From: Chitinophagales bacterium
GTDB taxonomy: Bacteria > Bacteroidota > Bacteroidia > Chitinophagales > Chitinophagaceae
Length of the DNA stretch: 41,570 nt
Direction of reading: 5' to 3'
NCBI GenBank assembly: GCA_015654695.1
Contig: JAATGJ010000069.1
Coordinates: 1 to 41,570 of the forward strand
Both the position numbers and the translations under genes were made by a program. This document shows positions 1 to 10,200 of the stretch, piece by piece. The notes under the pieces were generated by a model. That model was not told the DNA's origin, made no database searches, and worked only from the letters and a program-made list of their open reading frames with translations. The first letter of the stretch is position 1. Each line of letters starts with the position of its first letter.

Positions 1-603
1 CCATTTGGCATAATTCTTCGACACAAATTTGAAAAACTCCGTGTTCGCTTCGCTCTTCTGATTTTGCAATATTTCCTGCATCTCGGGGCTGTCACTCTTT
101 TCCATCTCCAGTTCCCAGTACACTAATTTTCTATAAATATCCATCCACTCGTTATAATCCGGGTTGCTGTTCAATGCCATGAATAAATTGCGGAACTGCT
201 GCTGGTAAGCTGTTGTTGTTTTCTCCGCCACCAGCCTCCGGTTATCAATGATCTTTTTCAAACTCAGCCAGACCTGGTTAGGGTTTACCGGTTTTATTAA
301 ATAATCACTGATCTGCGAACCAATGGCTTCATCCATCAGGTTCTCGGTTTCATTTTTTGTAATTAACACAACAGGCAGCGATTGATTGATCTCTTTGATC
401 TTCGCCAGTGTCTCCAAACCGGTAATACCCGGCATGCTTTCATCAATCAATACTACATCCACCAGGTTTTCCTTTACATAGTCAATAGCATCAAAACCGT
501 TGGTAAAAGTCTGCACTTCATATCCTTTATTTTCCAAAAATAATTTCTGCGATTGCAGGCTCTCGATCTCATCGTCCACCCAGATAATTTTTGCTACTGC
601 CAT
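1..603 (-). CDS. porX: PorX-type response regulator, N-terminal 201 residues (C-terminus beyond window)
   Basis: The reverse strand from the ATG at 603 stays open to the window edge. It opens MAVAKIIWVDDEIESL and has a complete receiver domain over about residues 1-120: the acidic pair in WVDDE, the phospho-acceptor Asp in VVLIDESMPG, the Thr in LITKN and the Lys in YLIKPVNP. The stretch after the receiver (KPVNPNQVWLSLKKIID, then NNR/EKTT-type helices) matches PorX, in which the receiver is followed by a helical linker and a PglZ-type phosphatase-like domain of about 520 residues in total. PorX, with PorY, controls type IX secretion in Bacteroidota. That fits the two T9SS cargo proteases in this window. 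The PglZ part lies outside the window, so the assignment rests on the receiver and linker only. Confidence 0.8.
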   Translation of the reverse strand, partial: MAVAKIIWVDDEIESLQSQKLFLENKGYEVQTFTNGFDAIDYVKENLVDVVLIDESMPGITGLETLAKIKEINQSLPVVLITKNETENLMDEAIGSQISDYLIKPVNPNQVWLSLKKIIDNRRLVAEKTTTAYQQQFRNLFMALNSNPDYNEWMDIYRKLVYWELEMEKSDSPEMQEILQNQKSEANTEFFKFVSKNYAKW

Positions 604-692
604 ATTTGTTTTTTGTTACTGGTTATTGGTTTTTTCCTAAAACTGAAAACTGTTGCTGTGCAGTAAAATTAGCTGGCAACAAGCGACCTGAT

Positions 693-700
693 CAAAAATA
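693..700 (-). promoter_or_regulatory. Candidate -7 element for porX
   Basis: On the minus strand this reads TATTTTTG, matching the Bacteroidota -7 form TAnnTTTG, about 90 bases upstream of the porX ATG. No convincing -33 TTTG partner was seen. It lies back to back with the plus-strand box at 722-729. Confidence 0.35.
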
Positions 701-721
701 GCTTATTAACTCCTGCCTTTG

Positions 722-729
722 TACTTTTG
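722..729 (+). promoter_or_regulatory. Candidate -7 element for the HD-domain gene
   Basis: TACTTTTG fits TAnnTTTG. It lies about 31 bases before the ATG at 761. It overlaps an in-frame TTG at 719, which argues that translation starts at 761 and not at the TTG. No clear -33 element was seen. Confidence 0.4.
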
Positions 730-760
730 CCGCCTTCCCTTTAACAAAAACACAACAAAG

Positions 761-1972
761 ATGCCTGTCCGCAAGATCATCAACGACCCGGTATATGGTT
801 TTATTACTATTGACCATCCGTTGATATTGCAGATCGTATCACATCCTTACTATCAGCGTTTGCGTAATATACACCAGATGGCGTTTGCGCATTTGGTATA
901 TCCCGGCGCTGTACATTCAAGGTTACACCACTCCCTGGGTGCTTATCATCTTATGTGCAGTGCGCTCAGCGAACTGAAAGGCAAAGGCATTGATATAAAC
1001 GCAGAAGAAGAACTCGGGGCTAAGATCGCTATCCTCTTACATGATATCGGTCACGGTCCCTTCTCTCATGCACTTGAAAATGAACTGATCCCCGGTGTGC
1101 ATCATGAAGCCATTTCGTTACTCATTATTAAAAAGCTGAATGAAAAGTTTCAAGGTCAGTTACAAACAGCCATTGAAATTTTCACTAACCGGCATCCCAA
1201 ACGATTTTTATACCAGTTAGTATCCGGGCAGTTAGATGTGGACAGGATGGATTACCTGAACCGTGATAGTTTTTTTACGGGTGTGGCGGAAGGTGTTATT
1301 GGTTATGACCGCATCATTAAAATGCTAACGGTAAAAGATGGCGAATTGATGGTAGAGGAAAAAGCGATTTATTCTATTGAAAAATTCTTAGTAAGCCGCC
1401 GCCTGATGTACTGGCAGGTGTACCTGCATAAAACCGTTCTTGGCGCTGAGATGATGCTGGTAAATATTATTAGACGGGCTAAGGAACTGATAAGTAAAGG
1501 AGAAAAATTAAATGCCGCTTCTGATGCCTTTGATTTCTTTTTACATCAAAACAAAAGCAATACCTCTATAGAGCAGCATCTTGAAACTTTTTGTCTTTTG
1601 GATGATCACGATGTAATGGCCACTATTAAAAACTGGTGCAGGCATCCCGATAAAATATTAGCCACGCTTTGCCGTTCTTTAACAGAACGCCGGTTGTACA
1701 AAGTAAAATTACAGGCCGACCCGGTAGAGGATAGTTTTCTGAAAGAGAAAAAGAAAGAAGTAAAAGAAAAATTAAATATCAGCGAAGAAGAGGTAAACTA
1801 CTTTGTCTTTACGGGTATTGCCAGTAATACGACTTACAACCCGGCGGATGAACGCATCAACATCTTATTTAAGGACGGATCTGTAAAAAATATTTCGCAG
1901 GTGGACAATGCGCTGATACAGCATAACCTCAGCGGCACGGTGAAAAAATATTACATTTGTTACCTAAGATAG
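761..1972 (+). CDS. HD-domain phosphohydrolase (SAMHD1/dGTPase-like, COG1078 type)
   Basis: 403 residues from ATG 761, opening MPVRKIINDPVYGF. The metal-binding set typical of HD phosphohydrolases is visible: H at about residue 52-57 in VHSRLHHSLG, the HD pair H94-D95 in LLHDIGHGPFSH, the helper HHEAI further on, and the last Asp in QLDVDRMDYLNRD, a signature shared with SAMHD1-like dNTP triphosphohydrolases. The likely activity is hydrolysis of (d)NTPs or a related nucleotide; the substrate cannot be read from sequence. An in-frame TTG at 719 would add 14 residues, but it sits inside a promoter-like box and is rejected. It is followed by lpxD on the same strand after a 62-base gap. Confidence 0.8.
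   Translation: MPVRKIINDPVYGFITIDHPLILQIVSHPYYQRLRNIHQMAFAHLVYPGAVHSRLHHSLGAYHLMCSALSELKGKGIDINAEEELGAKIAILLHDIGHGPFSHALENELIPGVHHEAISLLIIKKLNEKFQGQLQTAIEIFTNRHPKRFLYQLVSGQLDVDRMDYLNRDSFFTGVAEGVIGYDRIIKMLTVKDGELMVEEKAIYSIEKFLVSRRLMYWQVYLHKTVLGAEMMLVNIIRRAKELISKGEKLNAASDAFDFFLHQNKSNTSIEQHLETFCLLDDHDVMATIKNWCRHPDKILATLCRSLTERRLYKVKLQADPVEDSFLKEKKKEVKEKLNISEEEVNYFVFTGIASNTTYNPADERINILFKDGSVKNISQVDNALIQHNLSGTVKKYYICYLR
1952..1959 (+). promoter_or_regulatory. Candidate -7 element for lpxD
   Basis: TACATTTG fits TAnnTTTG. It lies in the last codons of the preceding HD gene, about 75 bases before the lpxD ATG. No -33 partner was identified, so lpxD may also be co-transcribed with the HD gene. Confidence 0.35.
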
Positions 1973-2034
1973 TTGCGGCGGAAAATCTTAAACCCGGATT
2001 TCTGCCCGCAGCACACAGCTCAAAGCCTGAACCC

Positions 2035-3078
2035 ATGACCTTTCCCGCAGCACAAATAGCACTCATCATCAATGGCAGGATAGAAGGCGATGCCAGCGTC
2101 ACTGTTACTTCTTTTGGAAAAATAGAAGAAGCAATTGAAGGCCAGTTAGCTTTTTTGTCTAATCCTAAATACGAGGAATATGTATACAATACCAAAGCCT
2201 CTGTTGTTATCGTCAATGATAGTTTTGAACTTAAACAAGCGGTCAAAGCGACATTAATACGGGTATCCGATGCTTACAGCGCCTTTGCCATCCTTCTTTC
2301 CAAATACCAGGAGATCGTACAGCAGCAGCTCAGCGGTATCCAGCAACCCAGTTATATAGCAAAGACAGCCTCTTGCGGTCAAAATATTTTCATTGGCGCT
2401 TTTGTTTATATTGGTGAAAATGCGAAAATCGGAGACAACACAAAAATTTTTCCCAACGCTTACATTGGCGATAATGTTTCCATTGGCGATAACTGCCTTA
2501 TTGATCCGGGTGTCAAAATTTATCATGATTGCCAGCTCGGAAATCATGTAAATATACATGCCGGTTCAGTCATCGGCAGCGATGGCTTTGGTTTTGCGCC
2601 ACAGGCTGATGGTAGTTTTATAAAAATTCCGCAAATCGGAAACGTAGTAATTGAAGACAATGTTGACATTGGCGCTAATGTCACCATTGACAGGGCTACG
2701 GTTGGCTCTACTATCATTAAGTCGGGCGCCAAGCTTGACAACCTGATACAGATCGGGCACAATGCGGAAGTAGGTAACAGCACCGTCATCGCCGCACAAT
2801 CAGGAGTCAGTGGCAGCGCCAAAATTGGTAACGGTGTAATGATCGGTGGACAGGCAGGTATCGTTGGCCATATACAAATTGGTGATGGCGCCAGGATCAA
2901 TGCGCAAAGTGGCGTAAGCAAATCCATTGAACCGGGCAAATCCGTCACCGGTTCTCCTGCTTATGATTATACTGCTGCTCTTCGCAGCCAGGCCATCAGC
3001 CGCAAACTTCCCGAACTGGAAAAAAGAGTGAAAGAACTCGAAGCATTACTAAAGCAATTACTCGCCGAGAAAGTCTGA
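2035..3078 (+). CDS. lpxD: UDP-3-O-(acyl)glucosamine N-acyltransferase
   Basis: 347 residues from ATG 2035 (MTFPAAQIALIINGRIEG), the usual LpxD length and start. The N-terminal uridine-binding domain (about residues 1-100) is followed by a left-handed beta-helix of hexapeptide repeats (IGENAKIGDNTKI, IGDNVSIGDN and so on) and a C-terminal helix. The catalytic His is in LIQIGHNAEVG. LpxD adds the second acyl chain to UDP-glucosamine in the third step of lipid A synthesis, in the cytoplasm, using acyl-ACP. An upstream in-frame TTG at 1957 would give 26 extra residues overlapping the HD gene and is not the likely start. lpxC/fabZ follows on the same strand. Confidence 0.93.
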   Translation: MTFPAAQIALIINGRIEGDASVTVTSFGKIEEAIEGQLAFLSNPKYEEYVYNTKASVVIVNDSFELKQAVKATLIRVSDAYSAFAILLSKYQEIVQQQLSGIQQPSYIAKTASCGQNIFIGAFVYIGENAKIGDNTKIFPNAYIGDNVSIGDNCLIDPGVKIYHDCQLGNHVNIHAGSVIGSDGFGFAPQADGSFIKIPQIGNVVIEDNVDIGANVTIDRATVGSTIIKSGAKLDNLIQIGHNAEVGNSTVIAAQSGVSGSAKIGNGVMIGGQAGIVGHIQIGDGARINAQSGVSKSIEPGKSVTGSPAYDYTAALRSQAISRKLPELEKRVKELEALLKQLLAEKV

Positions 3079-3180
3079 CCATGTTAATCAGCTATGCTTT
3101 TATTTTATAGCTGCATCCTTCCGGAATATGCTGCAATGGGCAATCTGGCAGTGGCCACATAACGACTATTTAGTTCTTCT

Positions 3181-3188
3181 TATATTTG
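3181..3188 (+). promoter_or_regulatory. Candidate -7 element for lpxC/fabZ
   Basis: TATATTTG fits TAnnTTTG and ends only 5 bases before the ATG at 3194. If used, the transcript would be leaderless or nearly so. No -33 element was seen. An alternative is that this AT-rich run is coincidental and the gene is transcribed from upstream. Confidence 0.35.
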
Positions 3189-3193
3189 TCGTC

Positions 3194-4639
3194 ATGAATC
3201 CTATTATCGAAAAGAAACCTGAAACCGCCGGGAGTACTTCCGCAGGTTTCAATCCAGATAAACAACATACATTAAAGTCGCCGGTCAGCATTTCCGGCAC
3301 CGGTCTTCATACCGGTGTGATGGCTGACCTGACCTTTAAACCTGCCATTCCCGGTTTCGGTTTCCAGTTTCAGCGTGTTGATCTGCCGGGCCAACCCATT
3401 ATCAAAGCAGATTGCGACCTGGTAACTGATGTTAGCCGCGGTACAACATTGGAAAGCAATGGCGCAAAGGTCAGTACCATAGAACATGTACTGGCCGCCC
3501 TTGTAGGGATGGGAGTAGATAATTGCCTGATAGAGATCAATGGACCTGAAATGCCGATCATGGATGGCAGTTCGGAACCCTTTGTAGAATTGATAGAAGA
3601 ATCAGGAGTGATAGAACAGGATGCAGCCAAACTATGGTATAGTATTGATGAAAATATTTATCATTATGATGAAGCGAAAAGAGTAGAGATGGTAGCCATG
3701 CCCGCCATAGAGTACAACATCACTACCCTGATTGATTTCAATTCTCCGGTATTGGGTACGCAACATGCCGGGCTGAAACATATTACCGATTTTAAATCAG
3801 AAATAGCACCCTGCCGCACTTTTTGCTTTTTACATGAACTGGAAATGCTGCTCGATAACAACCTGATCAAAGGCGGCGACGTAAACAATGCTATCGTTAT
3901 AGTGGACAAACCGGTTGATGAAAAAGTAATGCTGCGATTAAAACAGATTTTTCGCAAAGAAAAGATAGAAGTAAAAAGCGAAGGCTATCTCAACAATCTT
4001 GAACTGCGTTTTCCCAATGAACCCGCCCGTCATAAACTATTAGATGTAGTAGGTGATCTCGCTTTGATCGGTTATCCCATTAAAGCAAAAATCATCGCCA
4101 ACCGCCCGGGGCATAGCAGCAATGTTGAGTTTGCCAAAAAGATCAAACAATATATCAAAAAGAACAGGCACACAAAAGGCGTTCCTGTTTACAATCCTTC
4201 CCAGCCACCTGTATATGATTACAAGTATATTGAAAAGAAACTTCCCCACCGGTTCCCCTTTGCATTGGTAGATAAGATCATTGAACTGAGTGATACACAT
4301 ATTGTCGGTATTAAAAATGTAACGTTCAACGAATGGTTCTTCCAGGGACATTTTCCCGGCAATCCTGTAATGCCCGGAGTATTGCAGGTAGAAGCATTGG
4401 CACAATGCGGCGGTATTCTTGCTATTAACCTGAGTGGCGAAGGACAGTATGATACTTATTTCCTGAAAATAGATAATTGCAAGTTCAAACAAATGGTAAG
4501 ACCCGGCGATACGATGATACTGAAAATGGAACTGGTAACGCCTATCCGCCGTGGCATTTGTGAGATGAGGGGAACCGTGTATGTTGGGGGCAAAGTAACT
4601 ACTGAAGCTGACCTGGTAGCACAAATAGTGAAGAAATAA
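3194..4639 (+). CDS. lpxC-fabZ: Bifunctional LpxC deacetylase / FabZ dehydratase fusion
   Basis: 481 residues from ATG 3194. Residues about 24-325 are LpxC: the TIEHVLAAL and RHKLLDVVGDLAL motifs carry zinc-binding residues, and NRPGHSSN the catalytic His. LpxC commits UDP-3-O-acyl-GlcNAc to lipid A by deacetylation. Residues about 340-481 are FabZ: LPHRFPFALVDKI, then GHFPGNPVMPGVLQVEALAQ with the catalytic His and Glu; FabZ dehydrates 3-hydroxyacyl-ACP. This fusion is characteristic of Bacteroidota and couples the pathways that compete for hydroxyacyl-ACP. The N-terminus has an unusual extension of about 23 residues (MNPIIEKKPETAG...) before the conserved KQHTLKSPVSISGTGLHTG. An in-frame ATG at 3128 would add 22 more residues and is less likely. 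lpxA, often next, is absent here. Confidence 0.95.
   Translation: MNPIIEKKPETAGSTSAGFNPDKQHTLKSPVSISGTGLHTGVMADLTFKPAIPGFGFQFQRVDLPGQPIIKADCDLVTDVSRGTTLESNGAKVSTIEHVLAALVGMGVDNCLIEINGPEMPIMDGSSEPFVELIEESGVIEQDAAKLWYSIDENIYHYDEAKRVEMVAMPAIEYNITTLIDFNSPVLGTQHAGLKHITDFKSEIAPCRTFCFLHELEMLLDNNLIKGGDVNNAIVIVDKPVDEKVMLRLKQIFRKEKIEVKSEGYLNNLELRFPNEPARHKLLDVVGDLALIGYPIKAKIIANRPGHSSNVEFAKKIKQYIKKNRHTKGVPVYNPSQPPVYDYKYIEKKLPHRFPFALVDKIIELSDTHIVGIKNVTFNEWFFQGHFPGNPVMPGVLQVEALAQCGGILAINLSGEGQYDTYFLKIDNCKFKQMVRPGDTMILKMELVTPIRRGICEMRGTVYVGGKVTTEADLVAQIVKK
3214..3250 (+). repeat. Inverted repeat inside the lpxC N-terminal extension
   Basis: GAAACCTG (3214-3221) and CAGGTTTC (3243-3250) form a perfect 8-bp stem around a 21-base loop. 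It lies exactly over the non-conserved N-terminal extension of LpxC. It could be an mRNA hairpin near the start codon or a decayed palindromic insertion. Confidence 0.4.
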
Positions 4640-4671
4640 ACCCCGGTTCCATTGGTTAAATGATTTAATAG

Positions 4672-4709
4672 AAGGGCTGAAAATCGAATGATTTTCAGCC
4701 CTTGTTTTT
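4672..4709 (+). terminator. Strong intrinsic terminator after lpxC/fabZ
   Basis: A perfect 14-bp stem (4672-4685 with 4690-4703) around a GAAT loop is followed by GTTTTT. It closes the lpx cluster, so gyrB is a separate transcription unit. Confidence 0.85.
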
Positions 4710-4775
4710 ATCCCCGGCAGAACAAAATTTTGTCCATAAAATGAGGGTTTATTTATCTTTTGAAAGCCGCATTAG

Positions 4776-6824
<2,049 letters not shown>

Positions 6825-6888
6825 CGGTTTTTCAACCCTACGTGGAAAACTTGGGGTCAACATCATAAAAAATTAAACCTTAACAGGT

Positions 6889-6914
6889 TAGCCCCGGCCA
6901 ACCGGGGCTATTTT
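6889..6914 (+). terminator. Intrinsic terminator after gyrB
   Basis: A 9-bp perfect stem TAGCCCCGG / CCGGGGCTA (6889-6897, 6902-6910) has a CCAA loop and is followed by TTTTA. Confidence 0.75.
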
Positions 6915-6994
6915 ATGCCCTCCCGGAAATTCTAAACGGGAGAACCCCCTAAAATGCTTAATTTCAATCATTCATAATTCAAAAACTAATACCC

Positions 6995-7201
6995 ATGTCT
7001 GATGTAACTCTAACCGCGTATAATGTAAAGACCAAGGAAAAAGGTGTTCCTATTATGGATGCCGTTATTACTAAAACAGCTAAAGGCGCTTATATGGCCC
7101 AGGGCCATGATGGTAAAGGCAATAAGCTTACCACCCTGTTGAATGGCGAAAAAGCGCTGGCTGCTATCAAAGCTGGCATAGCCAAACAAGGCTGGGAATA
7201 A
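6995..7201 (+). CDS. Small protein of unknown function (68 residues)
   Basis: ATG 6995 opens MSDVTLTAYNVKTKEKG and the frame ends at TAA 7201. The gene is bracketed by two intrinsic terminators, so it is its own transcription unit. There is no signal peptide or membrane segment. The protein is Lys-rich and basic, with a beta-like N-terminus (VPIMDAVITKTAKGAYMAQG) and an Ala-rich C-terminal helix ending in KQGWE. The composition (clean codon use, no low-complexity runs) suggests a real protein. I have an impression of similar short proteins in other Bacteroidota, but no assigned function. A small nucleic-acid-associated role is possible but not shown. Confidence 0.6.
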   Translation: MSDVTLTAYNVKTKEKGVPIMDAVITKTAKGAYMAQGHDGKGNKLTTLLNGEKALAAIKAGIAKQGWE

Positions 7202-7227
7202 CCCAAACATACTTTTTCAAAATATAT

Positions 7228-7260
7228 ACCCGGCCGCCTGATCAGTTGCCGGGTTTTTTA
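7228..7260 (+). terminator. Intrinsic terminator after the 68-residue gene
   Basis: The stem ACCCGGC / GCCGGGT (7228-7234, 7248-7254) has an inner CTGATCAG palindrome in the loop and is followed by six T. The converging protease gene ends at 7273, so the hairpin may serve both strands, though the T-run is only good on plus. Confidence 0.75.
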
Positions 7261-7272
7261 TGGGCGCTATGC

Positions 7273-10200
7273 CTATTGTTTCATCAACCTGAATACCTGT
7301 TTTTTCTCCCCTGCGCCGGTTTCCAACAGGTACAATCCCGGTGCAAACTTCGCAGATTGCAGATCAATATTGTGTTTCTGGACAAAGCCACTCGTTGCTA
7401 ACCTTGCCTGGTAAACAACCTTTCCCGTTACATCATACACCTTTACTGTCATGTTTTCCCCTTCATTTACCTGGTATATGAGATTAAAGATACCCTTTGA
7501 CGGATTAGGATATACCTGCCACTTCACTTCATCATCAAATACAACAGGACGTACAGCGGAATAACTAAACCTGCCATCCAAATCAACGATCTTCAGACGA
7601 TAATACCTGGCACCCGATTTATTGCTTTCTATATCAGTAAAACGATAACGTTGTTCTGTTGTGGAATTGCCATTACTGCTTACCTCACCAATTTTTATAA
7701 AATGATTTCGCTGAAACTCATCATTGCCTTTCGCCAGTTCTATTTCGAAACGGGCGGTATTTTGTTCCGATGCTGTCGCCCATTCCGCCAATACATCTTT
7801 ATTGGTTTTCTTCCTGGCAGTAAAACTCGTTAATTCCACCGGCAAAGACTGGTTATTACTCAGCCCGCCATTATTCAGCCAGAATTCAGAAAAATCTTTC
7901 ACTTTAAATTCCGCATAGTATCCTTTATCAAAAGGTACTTTCACCACATTAGGTGAATTGATGAAGAGCCAGTTCAGAGAAGCATCATCAGCCAGCGTTC
8001 CATTTTCTTTAGTTGTATCCCCATCACTGTATTTGGATACACCCAGTTCATAGGCCATAGAAGGTTTGGTACAACTGGAGCAACCGGCAGCGTTGACCAG
8101 GTCTTCTGTCTCTGTATCGAGGAAATAAAACCGAACGGTGGCTGAATCGGCCAGGTTAATATTAGCTGGTTTAATGGTGATATTCCTGTCATGATAATAT
8201 TGACCTCCAATAGAACGAACAGCTGATGTATTAATATATACCCGTGTATTGGTACTGCCCAAGTTCTGATTATTGGGATTTACCGAAGCGATCAGTTTTC
8301 CTCCATCTGTAAAATCTATCCAACTGTTACCGCTAACTGCCGGTTGATTGATGGTATTGCCTGTGTAAGGTGGACCATCATAAATTCCATAAATATTGTC
8401 ATAGATATGAATATCATCAATGGCAACACCTTCCCTGTTCACATAAGGATCGGATGTTATGACAAAGCGGATACGTAACCTGTTATATCCTGCCGGTAAT
8501 GGAATCGTTGCTACATGCCAGTTAGTATAATCCTGCACACTCCAGAGATGGTTACCGGGATAAGCTTTATCATACCAATTAGTGCCCTGTCCCACAGCTC
8601 CGAGTCTTACCCATGTTGCGCCGTCTGCTGAATACTCTGCGTATGCGCCATCACAAAGATCATTTGGGCCGCTGCCGCAATCTTCGAGATCAAGCGCAAT
8701 ACTTAAGCTGAGCGTCGGATTCGTCATTCCCGTTATATCATAACAGGGTGAATACAGGTAAGAGAGTTGACGGTCTTTATACGAACCGGACAGGTTTGTC
8801 TTCCATGCTTTGCTGCCACTGGCGGCCCGGTTAATAGTAGCAGATGCAGGCGTACCATATTCCCAGGAATTATTTTTCCCTCTTGTGTACCATCCTCCGT
8901 CACTTCCTTCAAAATTTTCAATATGCGGAAACACCGTTATTATCTGCGAGTTAATGATCGTGACCGTGACGGTATCATTATCCCGGAAAGAATCGTCAGC
9001 ATAATCCACCCATACTTTCACCACGTGTGTACCCGTGGCGGACAGATCAGCCGTGGCGATAAAAGTAAAAGAAACATTTGCATTGCCGGCAATGGATGAA
9101 ATAGTTTCAGTGACTGTTGCACCAGCATCAACGGTAAACTTAACCGGAATATTTATAACAGCGGTATCCGCACCATTACGGACAGTAACCCTTACAGGCA
9201 CTGCATTACCTAATCCGCAACTGGCCACAACTGGTGTATCCAGGCTGACCATCTGTATATCGTTATCTACTTTATACAAATGAATATCATCAAATGTATA
9301 GCCAGCGCCGCCGTTATCATCTGAAGTAAGAATAAATCCCTGCTGGCCAAAACGAACCTGGAAACTGGTTGAAAAATCCTGTGTATTGGCAGTTAGTATA
9401 TCGCTTAGTTCTATGCTGGTTGACTTTTTGTAAAGGCCGAAATCTAACTGGTTGGCATAAAGATCATATACTTCAATCCAGGGTTTTGTATCATCACCTC
9501 TTATCCAGACTTTATTAGCATTATCCGGCCCCTGCCCGTGATTCTTATAAACAAAATCCAAACGAATATCATCATCCGTACTAAAATGAGGTAATAAATT
9601 GTATGTAGCTTTTAATGAATCAGCGGTACCGGCTCCATTAAAGCGATCAGCATCCAGCGTCAATGCCTTATCCCCGGAAAAAGCGATTCCCGTATTTACA
9701 AACGGCCTCACACGTCCATAAGCTGTTGTGCTTATAAAATCATACCTGTCAGCCCCGCTTAAACCAATTTGCCCGCTGTAATAGGTTGAATCATCAGCAC
9801 TTTCAATATCATCCAGGAAACCAGCAACGTTGACAAGCGTTATGGGGTTATTCGGTAAATGTTTAATGACAACCGTCAGCGTATCATTGGCGCTGACAGG
9901 GTCAGCAGCCGCTGTGTTTTCTACAGCTACTTTCAATACATAACTTTTGACAACTGAAAAATCATCCGTAAAGTTTATAGTTGCAGTTGCTCCCCCCGCA
10001 ATATTTATTCCGCCCTGGGAAACAAACGCCGCTCCATCCAGTGAATACTTTACATTATAACTACTGATGGCAGCGTCATCAAGATTTTTAATACGGATAC
10101 TGATCGGTGAAGAGGCCGTCAATGCAGAAGATGTAAGGACTCTTCCTGACAGGGGTGCAAGAATAGCATCAATCTTAAGATCATTATCTGAAATAGTTCC

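Noticed and set aside
3089-3113. CAGCTAT / ATAGCTG stem between lpxD and lpxC
   Set aside because: A 7-bp stem with no following U-run; probably chance.
4040-4624. A 194-residue open frame on the minus strand opposite lpxC/fabZ
   Set aside because: It is antisense to a highly conserved gene, has no recognisable domain, and is a chance frame.
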